A stretch of DNA of 64,000 nucleotides from an uncultured bacterium (GCA_903870275.1 CAIQCK010000020.1:118117-182116), one strand, 5' to 3'. Positions 1-8,850 are shown, numbered from the stretch's first letter. Numbers and translations are program-made. The notes: generated by a model from the letters alone, not told the origin.

Positions 1-1305
1 GAAGGGCTGAAGGAGCGGGTGCCGGGCGAGGACCGCGTGGGAGGCGAGGCGGCGGCGGCCGGCGGTCCGGCGGCGTGGGATGGCAAGCTGGTCAAGGGCA
101 GCGGCACGCCGGCAAGTCTCCAAGGCGTCTGGCCGCGCTTCCGCGGCCCGAAAGGGGACAATATTTGCATCGACCCGACGCCGCTGGCGAAAAGCTGGCC
201 CGCCGGCGGGCCGAAGGCGCTCTGGAAAACGGATGTCGGCGAAGGTTTCGCCGGCGCGACAATTTGGAAAGGGCGCGTGTTCCTGCTGGATTACGACCGC
301 GAAGGGAAGGCCGATGCGCTGCGCTGCCTGTCGCTCGCCGACGGCCAGGAAATCTGGCGCTACACCTATAGCTCCAAAGTCAAACGCAACCACGGCATGT
401 CGCGCACGATCCCGACGGTCAGCGACAAATACGTTATTTCGCTCGGCCCGAAATGCCAGGTGGTGTGCGTGGACACCGAAACTGGCGAGCTTCGCTGGCA
501 GTTGAATCTGGTTCGCGAGTTCAATACCGAAGTGCCGCCGTGGTATGCGGGCCAGTGCCCGTTGGTGGATGGCGACCGGCTCATCCTCGGCACCGGCGGC
601 GACGCGCTGGTTGTCGCCGTGGACTATGCCACGGGCAAGGTCCTTTGGAAATCGCCCAACCCCGGCCGCTGGCAGATGACGCACTCCTCCATCGCGACGG
701 CGGAGTTCAAGGACCGGAAGGCGTATGTTTATTGCGGCAGCGGCGGTGTGGCAGCCGTTGCGGCGGAAGATGGCTCGATCTTGTGGCAGACGCGCGACTG
801 GAAAATCAGCATTGCCAACATCGCGACGCCGTTGCCGGTGGGCGATGGCCGTATATTCCTTTCCGGCGGCTACGACGCCGGCAGCATGATGCTGCAAGCC
901 AAAGACGTTGGCGGCAAGCTGGTGGCGGAGCAGTTGTTCCGGCTGAAGGCGGCGGTCTTTGGCGCGACACAACAAACACCGATTTTTTATCAAAACCACA
1001 TCTTCGGCGTGCGGCCCGACGGCCAATTGGTTTGCCTCGATCTCAGCGGCAAGGTCGTCTGGGCCAGTGGTGCCAAAAACAAATTCGGCAGCGGCCCATT
1101 CCTGATGGCGCAGGGAATGATTTACGTGATGGACGACAACGGCACGCTGACCCTCGCCGAAGCCAGCACCGCCGGCTACACGCAACTCGCGCGGGCCAAA
1201 GTGCTCGAAGGCCCCGACGCGTGGGGGCCGATGGCGCTGGCCGACGGCCGGCTCATCGCCCGTGATGTAAACAAAATGGTTTGCCTCGACGTGGCCGCGC
1301 ACTGA
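1..1305 (+). CDS. PQQ-like beta-propeller repeat protein, 5' end outside window
   Basis: The reading frame is open to the first base of the window, so the gene starts upstream; the GTG at 19 is only the first start-like codon inside. About 434 residues are visible. The protein is built from WD/PQQ-type blades with recurring patterns such as ALRCLSLADGQEIWRY, VVCVDTETGELRW and VVAVDYATGKVLWK, typical of the pyrroloquinoline-quinone-like eight-bladed propeller. Such proteins in this type of bacterium are usually secreted or periplasmic and lack proven enzymatic activity; no cofactor or catalytic residue can be assigned here. It lies 7 bp upstream of the GHMP kinase gene and is probably cotranscribed with it. 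A second member of the family lies at 38696-40051. Confidence 0.85.
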   Translation, partial: EGLKERVPGEDRVGGEAAAAGGPAAWDGKLVKGSGTPASLQGVWPRFRGPKGDNICIDPTPLAKSWPAGGPKALWKTDVGEGFAGATIWKGRVFLLDYDREGKADALRCLSLADGQEIWRYTYSSKVKRNHGMSRTIPTVSDKYVISLGPKCQVVCVDTETGELRWQLNLVREFNTEVPPWYAGQCPLVDGDRLILGTGGDALVVAVDYATGKVLWKSPNPGRWQMTHSSIATAEFKDRKAYVYCGSGGVAAVAAEDGSILWQTRDWKISIANIATPLPVGDGRIFLSGGYDAGSMMLQAKDVGGKLVAEQLFRLKAAVFGATQQTPIFYQNHIFGVRPDGQLVCLDLSGKVVWASGAKNKFGSGPFLMAQGMIYVMDDNGTLTLAEASTAGYTQLARAKVLEGPDAWGPMALADGRLIARDVNKMVCLDVAAH

Positions 1306-1312
1306 ACGACCC

Positions 1313-2290
1313 ATGATCATTTCCCGCACACCTTTTCGCATCAGCTTCGCTGGCGGCGGCACCGACCTGCCGGCGTTCTACCGGCGCGGCGGCGGCGCCG
1401 TCACCAGCGCGGCGATTGACAAATACATGTTCCTCACCGTCAACCGCGCGTTCGACCACCGCATCCGCGTCGCCTACGCGCAGACGGAGATTGTCGAGCA
1501 CGCCGACCAGGTGCGCCATCCGTTGGTGCGCGAGGCGCTGAAGCTGACCGGCATTGACCACGGCATCGAGATCACCAGCATGGCCGACATTCCCGCCCGA
1601 AGCGGCCTCGGTTCCTCCAGCAGCTTCACCGTCGGTTTGCTCAATGCCCTCCACGCTTTCAAAGGCGAGCACGCCAGCGCCGAGCAGCTCGCGCGCGAGG
1701 CGTGCCGGATCGAGATCGAGCGGCTCAGCGAGCCGATCGGCAAACAGGACCAATACATCGCGGCCTACGGCGGGCTGCAGCATATTCAGTTCAACGCCGA
1801 CGACAGCGTCTTCGTGGACCCGGTCGTCACGCCGCCGGGCGCGCGGCAGAAGCTCGCCGAGCACCTGATGATGTTCTACACCGGCAAGACGCGAAAAGCT
1901 TCCGACATCCTCGATCACCAGCGCCAAGTCACCAGCACCGGCGACAAACAGGCCGCGCTGGAACAAATGCGTGCCCAGGCCGGCGCCATTCGCGACGTGC
2001 TGCGGCGCGGCGGCGACCTGCGCGACTTCGGCCGGTTGTTGCACGAAGGCTGGCTGCTGAAACGCTCGCTGGTTTCCGCCATCAGTGATCCCGACATTGA
2101 CGCCCACTATGAGCGAGCGCGGGCCGCCGGCGCGCTCGGTGGCAAGCTGCTCGGCGCGGGCGGTGGCGGTTTCCTGCTGTTTTTCGTCGAGAGCGATCGC
2201 CAGCCCGCCGTGCGCGAGGCGTTGCACGGTCTGCGCGAGTTGGAGTTCAAGCTGGAGTCGGAAGGCTGCAAGATCGTCTATCTCAGTTAA
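1313..2290 (+). CDS. GHMP kinase, D-glycero-D-manno-heptose 7-phosphate kinase-like
   Basis: The product of 325 residues carries the three GHMP kinase motifs: an N-terminal PFRISFAGGGTDLP segment (about residues 7-20), the ATP-binding GLGSSSS loop (98-104) and a C-terminal LLGAGGGGFLLFF segment (about 275-287). This combination is typical of the HddA/heptose-7-phosphate kinase branch, which phosphorylates a sugar 7-phosphate on the way to nucleotide-activated heptose for lipopolysaccharide or S-layer glycans; other sugar-1-kinases of the fold (for example fucokinase-like) are possible. The ATG at 1313 follows the preceding stop by 7 bp. The Kdo transferase gene downstream fits a role in envelope glycan synthesis. 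Confidence 0.85.
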   Translation: MIISRTPFRISFAGGGTDLPAFYRRGGGAVTSAAIDKYMFLTVNRAFDHRIRVAYAQTEIVEHADQVRHPLVREALKLTGIDHGIEITSMADIPARSGLGSSSSFTVGLLNALHAFKGEHASAEQLAREACRIEIERLSEPIGKQDQYIAAYGGLQHIQFNADDSVFVDPVVTPPGARQKLAEHLMMFYTGKTRKASDILDHQRQVTSTGDKQAALEQMRAQAGAIRDVLRRGGDLRDFGRLLHEGWLLKRSLVSAISDPDIDAHYERARAAGALGGKLLGAGGGGFLLFFVESDRQPAVREALHGLRELEFKLESEGCKIVYLS

Positions 2291-2297
2291 GAATTAA

Positions 2298-2393
2298 GAG
2301 TGAAGAGTTAAGAGTTTGCAGCAACTACTTCCGCCTTCTGACTTCTGACCTCCGACTCCTCATTCTTCATTCTTCACTCTTTGCTCTTCACTC
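2298..2393. repeat. Intergenic inverted repeat between GHMP kinase and Kdo transferase genes
   Basis: The 118-bp gap is a purine-rich half (gagtgaagag at 2298-2307) followed by a pyrimidine-rich half ending in ctcttcactc (2384-2393), a perfect 10-bp inverted pair; related attcttcactc words recur in between. A similar gtgaagag/cttcact mixture occurs at about 3685-3745 downstream of the next gene, where transcription converges. The arms could fold into a weak hairpin in RNA; no function is shown. Confidence 0.5.
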
Positions 2394-2408
2394 GCTAAAG
2401 TCTGCGCG

Positions 2409-3692
2409 ATGTTTTTTCTGCTCCAAGTATTGTTCGTCGTCGGCTTCCTGTTGTCGTCGCCGTTTTATCTGTTGAAGATGCTCCGGCGCGGCAACTTTGC
2501 GCGCGGGTTCTGGCAACGCTTTGCCCTTTACTCCGCCGAACTGCGCCGCGAGGCCGGCAGCGGCGGATTCGTGTGGATTCAGGCGGTGAGCGTCGGCGAA
2601 ACGCGCGTGGCGCTGCTGCTGATCGAGCGGCTGCGGCGGCGCTGGCCCGGCCTGCGCGTTGCATTGAGTACGACGACCTCGACGGGCCAGGCGCTGGCGC
2701 GCAAACAAGCGCCGCCCGGCACGCTGGTGATCTACTTCCCCCTCGATTTCCTGCTTTTCATCAACGGCGCGTTGAACTTGCTGCGGCCGCGGCTGGTGGT
2801 TGTGGTGGAGACCGAAGTCTGGCCGACGCTTGTGCTGCAATCCAAACGGCGCGGCGTGCCGGTGGCGATAGTCAACGGCCGGCTGTCGGAGAAATCCTTC
2901 CGCGGTTATCGCTGCCTTGACGGGATTTCGCGACGTGTGTTTGGCGCTTTCGATCTGGTCTGCGCGCAAGGCGCGCGTGACGCCGAACGGTTCCGCAGTC
3001 TCGGAGCGCGCGAGGCGGCGCTACGCACGACGGGCAGCCTGAAGTTCGACGACGCGCTGGCGCCATCGCCGGCGGGCGCGAAAGCGAAGGAATTTCTCCG
3101 CGCGTGCGGCGTGGACGGCGGCCGCCCGGTCTGGGTCTGCGGCAGCACGCACGCCGGCGAGGAAGAAATTGTGTTCCGCGTATTCCGCGGCCTGCGCGCG
3201 AAGTTCCCGTCGCTGTTTTTGGTGCTCGCGCCGCGTCATCCGGAGCGAACGAGACAGGTGATGGCGGTGGCGGAGCGTTGCGGCGTGAGCCTGACGCTCC
3301 GCAGCGAACCGCCGTGGACGGGCGCGGATTGCCTGTTGCTGAACACGACCGGTGAGTTGAAAGCGTTTTACGAACTCGCGACGGTGATTTTCGTCGGCAA
3401 AAGCCTGCGCGGCCGCGGCGGGCAAAACATCATCGAAGCGGCGGCGTCGGACGCGCCGGTGCTGTTCGGGCCGGCGATGCAAAATTTCGAGGCGATTGCG
3501 GACGATTTTGTGCGCGCCGGCGCGGGCGTGCAGGTGGCGGATGAAGCGGCGTTGCGGTCGACGCTGGAGGAACTGCTGGCGAAACCGGAGCAGCGGCGCG
3601 AGATCGCCGGGCGCGCGCGGCAGGTCATCGCCCAAGGCAGCGGCGCGGCGGAACGGACGCTGGAGGCGATGGCTGGGATAGTGAAGAGCTAG
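2409..3692 (+). CDS. waaA: 3-deoxy-D-manno-octulosonic acid (Kdo) transferase
   Basis: The 427-residue product matches WaaA/KdtA in length and layout. An N-terminal hydrophobic anchor (about residues 1-25) is followed by the GT-B N-terminal domain with the IQAVSVGE segment that carries the catalytic glutamate, then the conserved LSTTTSTGQ and VVVVETEVWPTL stretches, and a C-terminal donor domain with GSTHAGEEE and GGQNIIEAAA motifs. The enzyme transfers Kdo from CMP-Kdo to lipid IVA at the inner face of the cytoplasmic membrane, so it implies a Gram-negative envelope with LPS. It follows the kinase gene after a 118-bp repeat-containing gap and converges with pilT. Confidence 0.93.
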   Translation: MFFLLQVLFVVGFLLSSPFYLLKMLRRGNFARGFWQRFALYSAELRREAGSGGFVWIQAVSVGETRVALLLIERLRRRWPGLRVALSTTTSTGQALARKQAPPGTLVIYFPLDFLLFINGALNLLRPRLVVVVETEVWPTLVLQSKRRGVPVAIVNGRLSEKSFRGYRCLDGISRRVFGAFDLVCAQGARDAERFRSLGAREAALRTTGSLKFDDALAPSPAGAKAKEFLRACGVDGGRPVWVCGSTHAGEEEIVFRVFRGLRAKFPSLFLVLAPRHPERTRQVMAVAERCGVSLTLRSEPPWTGADCLLLNTTGELKAFYELATVIFVGKSLRGRGGQNIIEAAASDAPVLFGPAMQNFEAIADDFVRAGAGVQVADEAALRSTLEELLAKPEQRREIAGRARQVIAQGSGAAERTLEAMAGIVKS

Positions 3693-3747
3693 GAACTAAA
3701 AGTTCGGTCCGAAATTCTTCACTCTTAATCCTAAACTTTTCACTTGC

Positions 3748-4845
3748 TTAGTCGCTCGCCAGGATGCGGCGGGATTCATCGAGGAAAATGCCGCGAAGGT
3801 TCATCGTGAGCTGCGGGGCGTTGGCGGATTTGGCAAGCGCCTCCTGCTCGGTGATCAGTCCCGATTTCACCAGTTTGTAGAGCGACTGGTTGAACGTCTG
3901 CATGCCGTCGTCGCCGCCGTTCTCGATGGCGGCGCTGAGTTTCTCAAGCTGGCCGGTCTCAAAAAGCTTCCGCACGGTGCCGCTGGCGCGCAGGATTTCC
4001 ACCGCCGGCAGGACGCCGCCGGCGCGCGCCGCGACGAGCCGCTGGCAGAAGATGCCATTGAGCGCGTCGCCGAGCTGCCGGCGAATCTGGTCGCGTTCGT
4101 GCGACGGGAAATAATCCAAAATGCGATCCACCGCCTGCGTCGCGCTGTTGGCGTGGAGCGTCGTCAACACGAGATGGCCGGTGTCGGCGGCGTTGAGGCC
4201 GGCCATGAAGCTGGCGGCGTCGCGCATCTCCCCGATCATGATGACGTCCGGGTCCTGGCGGATGATGTGGCGCAACGCGGTCTGGAAGCTGGCGGTATCG
4301 AGGCCGATCTCGCGCTGCTCGATGCGCGACTGGCAATCCTCGAAGAGATACTCGATTGGGTCTTCGAGCGTGACGACATGTTTGCGCGAGGTCTGGTTGA
4401 TGTGCTCGATGATGGCCGCGAGCGTGGTGGACTTGCCGGAGCCGGCTGGCCCGGCCACCACGACGATCCCGCCGGTCGCCAAGGCCACCTTGCGCAACGT
4501 GTCCGCCGGCAGGCCGAGTTCGTCGAAATCAGGGATGGCGGTCTTGACGTAGCGCATGGCAATGCAGAGCCGGCCGCGCTGCTGGAAGACGTTGACGCGA
4601 AACCGCCCGATGCCTTCCGCCGTGTAAGAAAAATCCGCTTCATGCTGCTGTTCGAACGATTCGCGGAAATGCGCCGGCAGGAGCGCCTGCGCCATCTCGC
4701 GCATCTGGTCCTCTGTAAGCGGCGGCATGTCCACCGGCCAAAGCTCACGCGCGACGCGCAAGACCGGCGCGGCGCCGGCTTTCAGGTGGATGTCGGACGC
4801 GTGCTCTTCAAGGGCGACTTGGAGCAGGCGCAGGAAAGATTCCAT
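3748..4845 (-). CDS. pilT: Type IV pilus retraction ATPase PilT-like
   Basis: The 365-residue product has the secretion-ATPase layout of PilT/PilU: an N-terminal PAS-like domain beginning with ASDIHLKAG, Walker A GPAGSGKST (132-140), the Asp box around VTLEDPIEYLF, Walker B DPDVIMIGEMRD and the His box TGHLVLTTLHAN. Its length is close to PilT (about 345-370) rather than the larger PilB, which supports a retraction motor role in twitching motility. It would act as a cytoplasmic hexamer at the base of the pilus. It lies 15 bp downstream of a PilZ-domain gene on the same strand, and the pair is likely one transcript. PilT and PilU cannot be separated with certainty here. Confidence 0.92.
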   Translation of the reverse strand: MESFLRLLQVALEEHASDIHLKAGAAPVLRVARELWPVDMPPLTEDQMREMAQALLPAHFRESFEQQHEADFSYTAEGIGRFRVNVFQQRGRLCIAMRYVKTAIPDFDELGLPADTLRKVALATGGIVVVAGPAGSGKSTTLAAIIEHINQTSRKHVVTLEDPIEYLFEDCQSRIEQREIGLDTASFQTALRHIIRQDPDVIMIGEMRDAASFMAGLNAADTGHLVLTTLHANSATQAVDRILDYFPSHERDQIRRQLGDALNGIFCQRLVAARAGGVLPAVEILRASGTVRKLFETGQLEKLSAAIENGGDDGMQTFNQSLYKLVKSGLITEQEALAKSANAPQLTMNLRGIFLDESRRILASD

Positions 4846-4860
4846 GCGACCCGTCCGTGG

Positions 4861-5238
4861 TCAGACGCGGAAGCCAACGGCGACGTTGCGGTGAGAACCG
4901 GAATGCGCGGGCAGATGGGAAAGTTTGCTGAGATCGGCCATCGCGCGCTTGTTGAGTTCCAAGAAGACGAGCGTGATGTCGTAGCCGGCTCGATGAGGAG
5001 AGGTTTCACATTGAACGACGATGCCGGAGCAACGGATGGCGTGGCGTTTCTGGCCAACGGCCGGCGCTTCGACTTCCACTTCCACTTCGGTCCATGGCGC
5101 CAGACGACGCACGCTGTGAAACGTCATGCCTCGCGGCGAAACATGAAAACCGCTCGGCCGCACCACCGTCGGCGCTTTGGCCAGACTAAGGGTGACGTAA
5201 TCGAATACACCTGATCTATCGGCTTTGGCGGCTTTCAT
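4861..5238 (-). CDS. PilZ-like domain protein
   Basis: The 125-residue product looks like a single PilZ domain: a degenerate start region (SPRGMTFHS), then the WTEVEVEVEAP strand, an IRCSGIVVQCE strand and a GYDITLVFLEL segment, which follow the usual beta-barrel order. The canonical RxxxR and (D/N)xSxxG c-di-GMP-binding signatures are not clearly present, so it may be a non-binding PilZ protein acting as a pilus assembly partner. It is transcribed just ahead of pilT. The ATG at 5238 has an AAGGA-type element upstream. The gap 5239-5421 contains no gene. Confidence 0.65.
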   Translation of the reverse strand: MKAAKADRSGVFDYVTLSLAKAPTVVRPSGFHVSPRGMTFHSVRRLAPWTEVEVEVEAPAVGQKRHAIRCSGIVVQCETSPHRAGYDITLVFLELNKRAMADLSKLSHLPAHSGSHRNVAVGFRV

Positions 5239-5421
5239 TTGCGACGCTCATTCCTTCGTTGTTACGCGGACGCGACACTTAAGTATCACATTACCAACGA
5301 CGCGCGAAACTAGCACTGGCTCCCGGAGTTGTCAACGAGCCAACCCTGCGTTTTTTCCACCGGCCAAACTGGAGCCGGCGCGCGGCCAGGGCAACGCCCG
5401 GCCTTCGCTCCACCGCGGCTG

Positions 5422-6333
5422 TCACCGCCCGTATTTGTCCGCCGACGGCTGGTTGAACTTGTCGAACGCATCGGCGAACGCGGCAAAGCTCTTGAACTGG
5501 TCGTGGTAGAGGAACAGCAGCGCGTCCTCGGACTTTGCGCCTTTGGCCACCATCTCCACAAACGGCAGGAATTTTTTCCGGTCCTGTGTCGTCAGCAGGA
5601 ATCGCACCAGCCGCTCGCTCGTCGCGTAAAACCGCGGGATTTCCTCCTCCTTGGGATATTTCACGGCGGTGAGCAGCCGTTTCAGTGGAAACGGGACGCC
5701 GCCGCCCCAGCCGCGGCCGCGGCGTTCGTCGAGACCCTTGAACTTGGCGTAGGCGTGGCCGCTTTCGAACTCGGCAAACCCCTCGTTCAGCCAGAGCGGG
5801 ATCGGATTGGACTCGAACCGGTAAAAAATGCAGTGCGTGATCTCGTGGCCGAGCGAGCCGACCGCAAAGCCCCGTCCCCTCGGGCTGTATAGAAACAGCT
5901 CCGTGCGGCGGGCGACGCCCATCGCCCATTCGTCCAGGCGGATGATTTTGACGAACTGCTGCCACGCCTCTTCGTCGTCGTAGATGAACACGTGGTTTTT
6001 GCGCGCCAGCCGGTCTTGCGTGACGCCGAGGTCTATTTGGATCTGCCGGTAGTAAGCCTCCGCCAGCTCGCCGACCTTTTGCGCGTCGCCCAGCTCGTGA
6101 AAGTGGAACACGAAATGTTCGGTCTCGCCGTGCAGCCATGCGTGCGGGTCGGCACCGAGCGCCTTCTCGCCGAATTCCATCAGTTTCTTGTGCGAGAGTT
6201 TCTCCCACGGCTTTTCCACCAGCGTCACCGCGGGCGCGGCGGCGCGAGTGGCGGGCGGCGCCGCCTGGCCTGCCGCGCGATGGGAGACCAGCGCAACCGC
6301 CAGCGCGACGATGCCGAGTCGCAGCAGTGTCAT
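5422..6333 (-). CDS. Secreted gluzincin metallopeptidase-like (DUF1570 / peptidase MA-like)
   Basis: The 303-residue product starts with a signal-like segment (MTLLRLGIVALAVALVSHRA), followed by a region resembling DUF1570. The zinc motif HEITH (residues 153-157) is followed by WLNEGFAEF, whose glutamate (174) is the expected third ligand, giving the gluzincin pattern HExxH-16-E. The protein probably acts outside the cytoplasm; substrate unknown. The start was chosen at the ATG preceding the signal peptide (cat at 6331-6333); the frame stays open far upstream only because of antisense overlap with the neighbouring gene. It is divergent from the transglutaminase-like gene across a 126-bp spacer. 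Confidence 0.75.
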   Translation of the reverse strand: MTLLRLGIVALAVALVSHRAAGQAAPPATRAAAPAVTLVEKPWEKLSHKKLMEFGEKALGADPHAWLHGETEHFVFHFHELGDAQKVGELAEAYYRQIQIDLGVTQDRLARKNHVFIYDDEEAWQQFVKIIRLDEWAMGVARRTELFLYSPRGRGFAVGSLGHEITHCIFYRFESNPIPLWLNEGFAEFESGHAYAKFKGLDERRGRGWGGGVPFPLKRLLTAVKYPKEEEIPRFYATSERLVRFLLTTQDRKKFLPFVEMVAKGAKSEDALLFLYHDQFKSFAAFADAFDKFNQPSADKYGR

Positions 6334-6459
6334 GCGCCGGACTCTACGGCGCGACGGTGGTGGCGGCAAGCTTTCGCCCGTGGGGAACAACGCGCAGAAG
6401 CGGGATTGCCGCTGTCGTGCCGGGCTGCTAGGTTGACGGCAATTCTTGGAAAGAAACCG

Positions 6460-8307
6460 GTGGCCAAAGTAAAATCCATACTGGTGGCGATGGCGGGGGG
6501 CGCCGCATGCCTCGGCGTGGCGCTCGCCGCCGCGCCGCTTTACAAACGCCCCATTACCGGCGACCAGCTTCGCGCCGCGACGGCGGCCGCCATCGAGCAG
6601 GACGAGTGGGGCCAACATCTGCAATTCCTGGACCGCGCCGTCTGCGAGTTCATCGCCCATTTGCCGCCACAAGGCGGCGCGCAAAACTACAACCTCGCCG
6701 TCAACGACGAGGTCATCGGTCTGGCCATCGCGCAGGCGGCGTTCATCCGCAGCGCGACCACCAACGTCCTGTCCGACCTCTCGTTCGACGCCCGGACGCG
6801 CCCTTTCTTGCAGTGGCTCCTGCCGCACCGGGCGGCGCTGGAGGATTATCGAGAGTCCATCAGAACTGCCGACAGCCCGCTGAAGGTGCTGGAAATCTGG
6901 GTGAAGCTTTGGCGCGACGATTCCACCGGCCGCGAGAAGTATCGCAACCTCGCCCTCGCCTGCGGGCTGGTGTTCGACGAGCCGGTGACGATCCGGCCGC
7001 CGCCCGGCACGGAGTCGGAGAGCAAGCAGCCGGTGCCGCTCGACGCCCGCGAGCGTTACCTCGATTTCCGCAACGCCGCCGAGCACGGCCTGCTCCGCAC
7101 GCGCCTCGACGAAATGGCGCCTTGGGAACTCATCTGGGTCGTCAACGCCGCCGTGTCCGCCACCGAGCTCGCGTGGGCGCGCGAGCACGTGCGGCTGGCG
7201 CAGTCGAGCTGGGGCGAAGCCTACGGCATGGTGCCCTATAACGAGGCCCGACTCCTCGGCAGCGATTCGATTTACAAGGACTACTCGCTGGCCGAAATCA
7301 AAAAGAAAGGCGGCGTCTGCGGCGACCGCGCCTTTTTCGCGTCCGTTACCGCCAAGGCCAACGGCATCCCCGCCATGCCCCTCTTTGGCGAAGGCCGGCG
7401 TGGTGGCCACGCCTGGTTCGGCTTCGAGTCCGCGCCCGGCCGCTGGGATTTCACCGCCGGCCGCTACCCCGAGGACCGTTACGCCACCGGCTACACCCGC
7501 GATCCGCAGACCGGCGAGGTCATCAAGGAACAATCGCTCTACGTGCTGACCGACCCGCAACACCACTCGCCCGTTTACCGCCAGGCCAGCCGGCTGGTCT
7601 GGCTGGCGGAAATTTTCACCGCCCAAAAACAACCCGCTCTCGCCGCTGCCGCCCTCGAACTCGCCGTCACCACCGCCTCCCGCCATCTCCCCGCGTGGAT
7701 CGCCCTTTTCGACCACCTCAGGCAAACCGCCGCCCCCCGCGTCGCGTGCGACCGCCACCTCTCCGCCATGCGCGTAAGCTTCCACGGCTATCCCGACGTC
7801 CTCGCGCTCGCCGACCAGTGGGAACTGGATTTCACCCATCCACACGGCGGCCCCGGCACCGCCAAGACCCTCGCCCACCAGTTCCACAAACTCGAATCCC
7901 GCGCCGGCAACCGCACCGACCTCCTGCTCGAGAGCATCGCCCAGCGCGCCGCGGCGCTGGAAAAACAAGGCAGCCTTGATGCCGCCGACCGCGCCTACCG
8001 CGACGCCCTCGCCGACCAGGGCCGCGAACTCGTCGCCTTCCAGGCCATCGCTCTTGGTTACCTCGACTTCGCCGCCAAACACAAGCGCCAGCACGAGGCC
8101 CTCCATTTCGTCGGCTCGAAATTCGAGGAACTCCAGCACGAACCCCACGGCGATTACTTCGCCATGAACGCCTGGTCCGACCTCGCCACGGTCCTGGCCG
8201 ACCAGCTCGACAAGGACCACCAGGTCGTCAAAGCCAAACGCTTCCGCCACGACGCCGAGCACCTGCGCAAAGCCGCCCGCAATCTTATCGAGACGGGGTT
8301 GGAGTAG
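6460..8307 (+). CDS. Secreted transglutaminase-like domain protein
   Basis: The 615-residue product has a signal-like N-terminus (VKSILVAMAGGAACLGVALA) and a transglutaminase/papain-like core in the middle with GGVCGDRAFF (Cys287), GGHAWFGF (His317) and WDFTAGRY (Asp330), the expected Cys-His-Asp order. The C-terminal third is helical and alanine-rich with a TPR-like pattern (about 480-600). The start is taken as GTG at 6460 because a GGAAAG element lies 6 bases upstream (6448-6453) and the signal peptide begins there; a TTG at 6433 is an alternative. Function may be peptide cleavage or crosslinking in the envelope; the divergent peptidase gene hints at a shared promoter region. Confidence 0.75.
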   Translation: MAKVKSILVAMAGGAACLGVALAAAPLYKRPITGDQLRAATAAAIEQDEWGQHLQFLDRAVCEFIAHLPPQGGAQNYNLAVNDEVIGLAIAQAAFIRSATTNVLSDLSFDARTRPFLQWLLPHRAALEDYRESIRTADSPLKVLEIWVKLWRDDSTGREKYRNLALACGLVFDEPVTIRPPPGTESESKQPVPLDARERYLDFRNAAEHGLLRTRLDEMAPWELIWVVNAAVSATELAWAREHVRLAQSSWGEAYGMVPYNEARLLGSDSIYKDYSLAEIKKKGGVCGDRAFFASVTAKANGIPAMPLFGEGRRGGHAWFGFESAPGRWDFTAGRYPEDRYATGYTRDPQTGEVIKEQSLYVLTDPQHHSPVYRQASRLVWLAEIFTAQKQPALAAAALELAVTTASRHLPAWIALFDHLRQTAAPRVACDRHLSAMRVSFHGYPDVLALADQWELDFTHPHGGPGTAKTLAHQFHKLESRAGNRTDLLLESIAQRAAALEKQGSLDAADRAYRDALADQGRELVAFQAIALGYLDFAAKHKRQHEALHFVGSKFEELQHEPHGDYFAMNAWSDLATVLADQLDKDHQVVKAKRFRHDAEHLRKAARNLIETGLE

Positions 8308-8450
8308 AAGGCGCGGGTGCCCCGCCCGGCCGCCGCCAGAGGGCAAAGGCGAACTCCAAGGGTTGTCAATCTGTGACGTGGCAGCTTTCGTCGCTCCAGT
8401 CATCGTGCAATTGCAATCCGCAGCGGGTTTCATACGGTGGCTTTCACCCG

Positions 8451-8490
8451 GATTTGGTCGGATCGGGTCGGATCGGGTCGGATCGGGTTC
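8451..8490. repeat. 10-bp tandem repeat cluster 1 (gatcgggtcg)
   Basis: Four consecutive 10-bp units, the first imperfect (gatttggtcg) and the next two identical (gatcgggtcg), run from 8451 to 8490. The cluster is bracketed by two related words, cgggtttcatacggtgg (about 8424-8440) and cgggttcatacggttg (about 8484-8499). It is the first of three 10-bp-period clusters in a 1.16-kb stretch without a credible gene. Confidence 0.85.
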
Positions 8491-8520
8491 ATACGGTTGT
8501 AAAAAATAATAGTCGAAATC

Positions 8521-8570
8521 ACTTTGACCCACTTTGACCCACTTTGACTGGCTTTGACCAAGGTTGACCG
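8521..8570. repeat. 10-bp tandem repeat cluster 2 (actttgaccc)
   Basis: Five 10-bp units follow each other: two exact actttgaccc copies and then actttgactg, gctttgacca and aggttgaccg, so divergence increases to the right. The spacing equals one helical turn, placing the ttgac core on one face of the DNA. No gene is associated with it. Confidence 0.85.
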
Positions 8571-8636
8571 GAGACGCGGTTGGGGGCTTCTCCGGCGGCA
8601 GATTGGAATCTCACGCATTTGCATTAGGATCATGGT

Positions 8637-8666
8637 CGGATTCGCTCGGATTGAGTCGGATCGAAC
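8637..8666. repeat. 10-bp tandem repeat cluster 3 (tcggattnnn)
   Basis: Three 10-bp units, tcggattcgc, tcggattgag and tcggatcgaa, again with exactly 10-bp spacing. The tcggat core is shared with cluster 1 (ggtcggatcggg), so the two clusters are related and separated by cluster 2. Confidence 0.75.
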
Positions 8667-8704
8667 CAGCCCGATCGGCGGGCTGGAGGCAACAAAAGCG
8701 GCCG

Positions 8705-8850
8705 CATCATTTGGGTTCGTTTCGTAAAAACACCATTTGGAATCCACACCCCTTGGACATCGAAACCCCCGTTTTTCAACGGAAAAACGGGGGTTTCCGG
8801 TTTTGGCCGGGGCCATCATTTGGCTTCGTTTTGAAAAAAATACCATTGAG
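8705..8850. repeat. Perfect 16-bp hairpin flanked by imperfect direct repeats
   Basis: The stem arms 8762-8777 and 8782-8797 are perfectly complementary over 16 bp with a 4-base loop (aacg). On both sides lie imperfect direct copies of a segment with the core catcatttgg(g/c)ttcgttt followed by an A-run and accatt (about 8706-8736 and 8815-8847). The whole is an interspersed-repeat-like structure; from memory similar tracts are frequent between planctomycete and verrucomicrobial genes, which was not checked. The remainder of 8308-9469 shows no credible gene on either strand. Confidence 0.7.

Noticed and set aside
19..1305. GTG at 19 as true start of the first gene
   Set aside because: The frame is open to the window edge and the visible N-terminus has no signal peptide, so the gene is treated as truncated.
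5992..6459. N-terminal extension of the transglutaminase-like gene
   Set aside because: This part is antisense to the metallopeptidase gene; the GTG 6460 start has a ribosome site and signal peptide.
6334..8532. N-terminal extension of the minus-strand metallopeptidase gene to 8532
   Set aside because: The part upstream of ATG 6333 is antisense to the transglutaminase-like gene; a signal peptide begins at 6333.
8451..8570. CRISPR array
   Set aside because: Units are 10 bp without spacers, and no cas genes are present.
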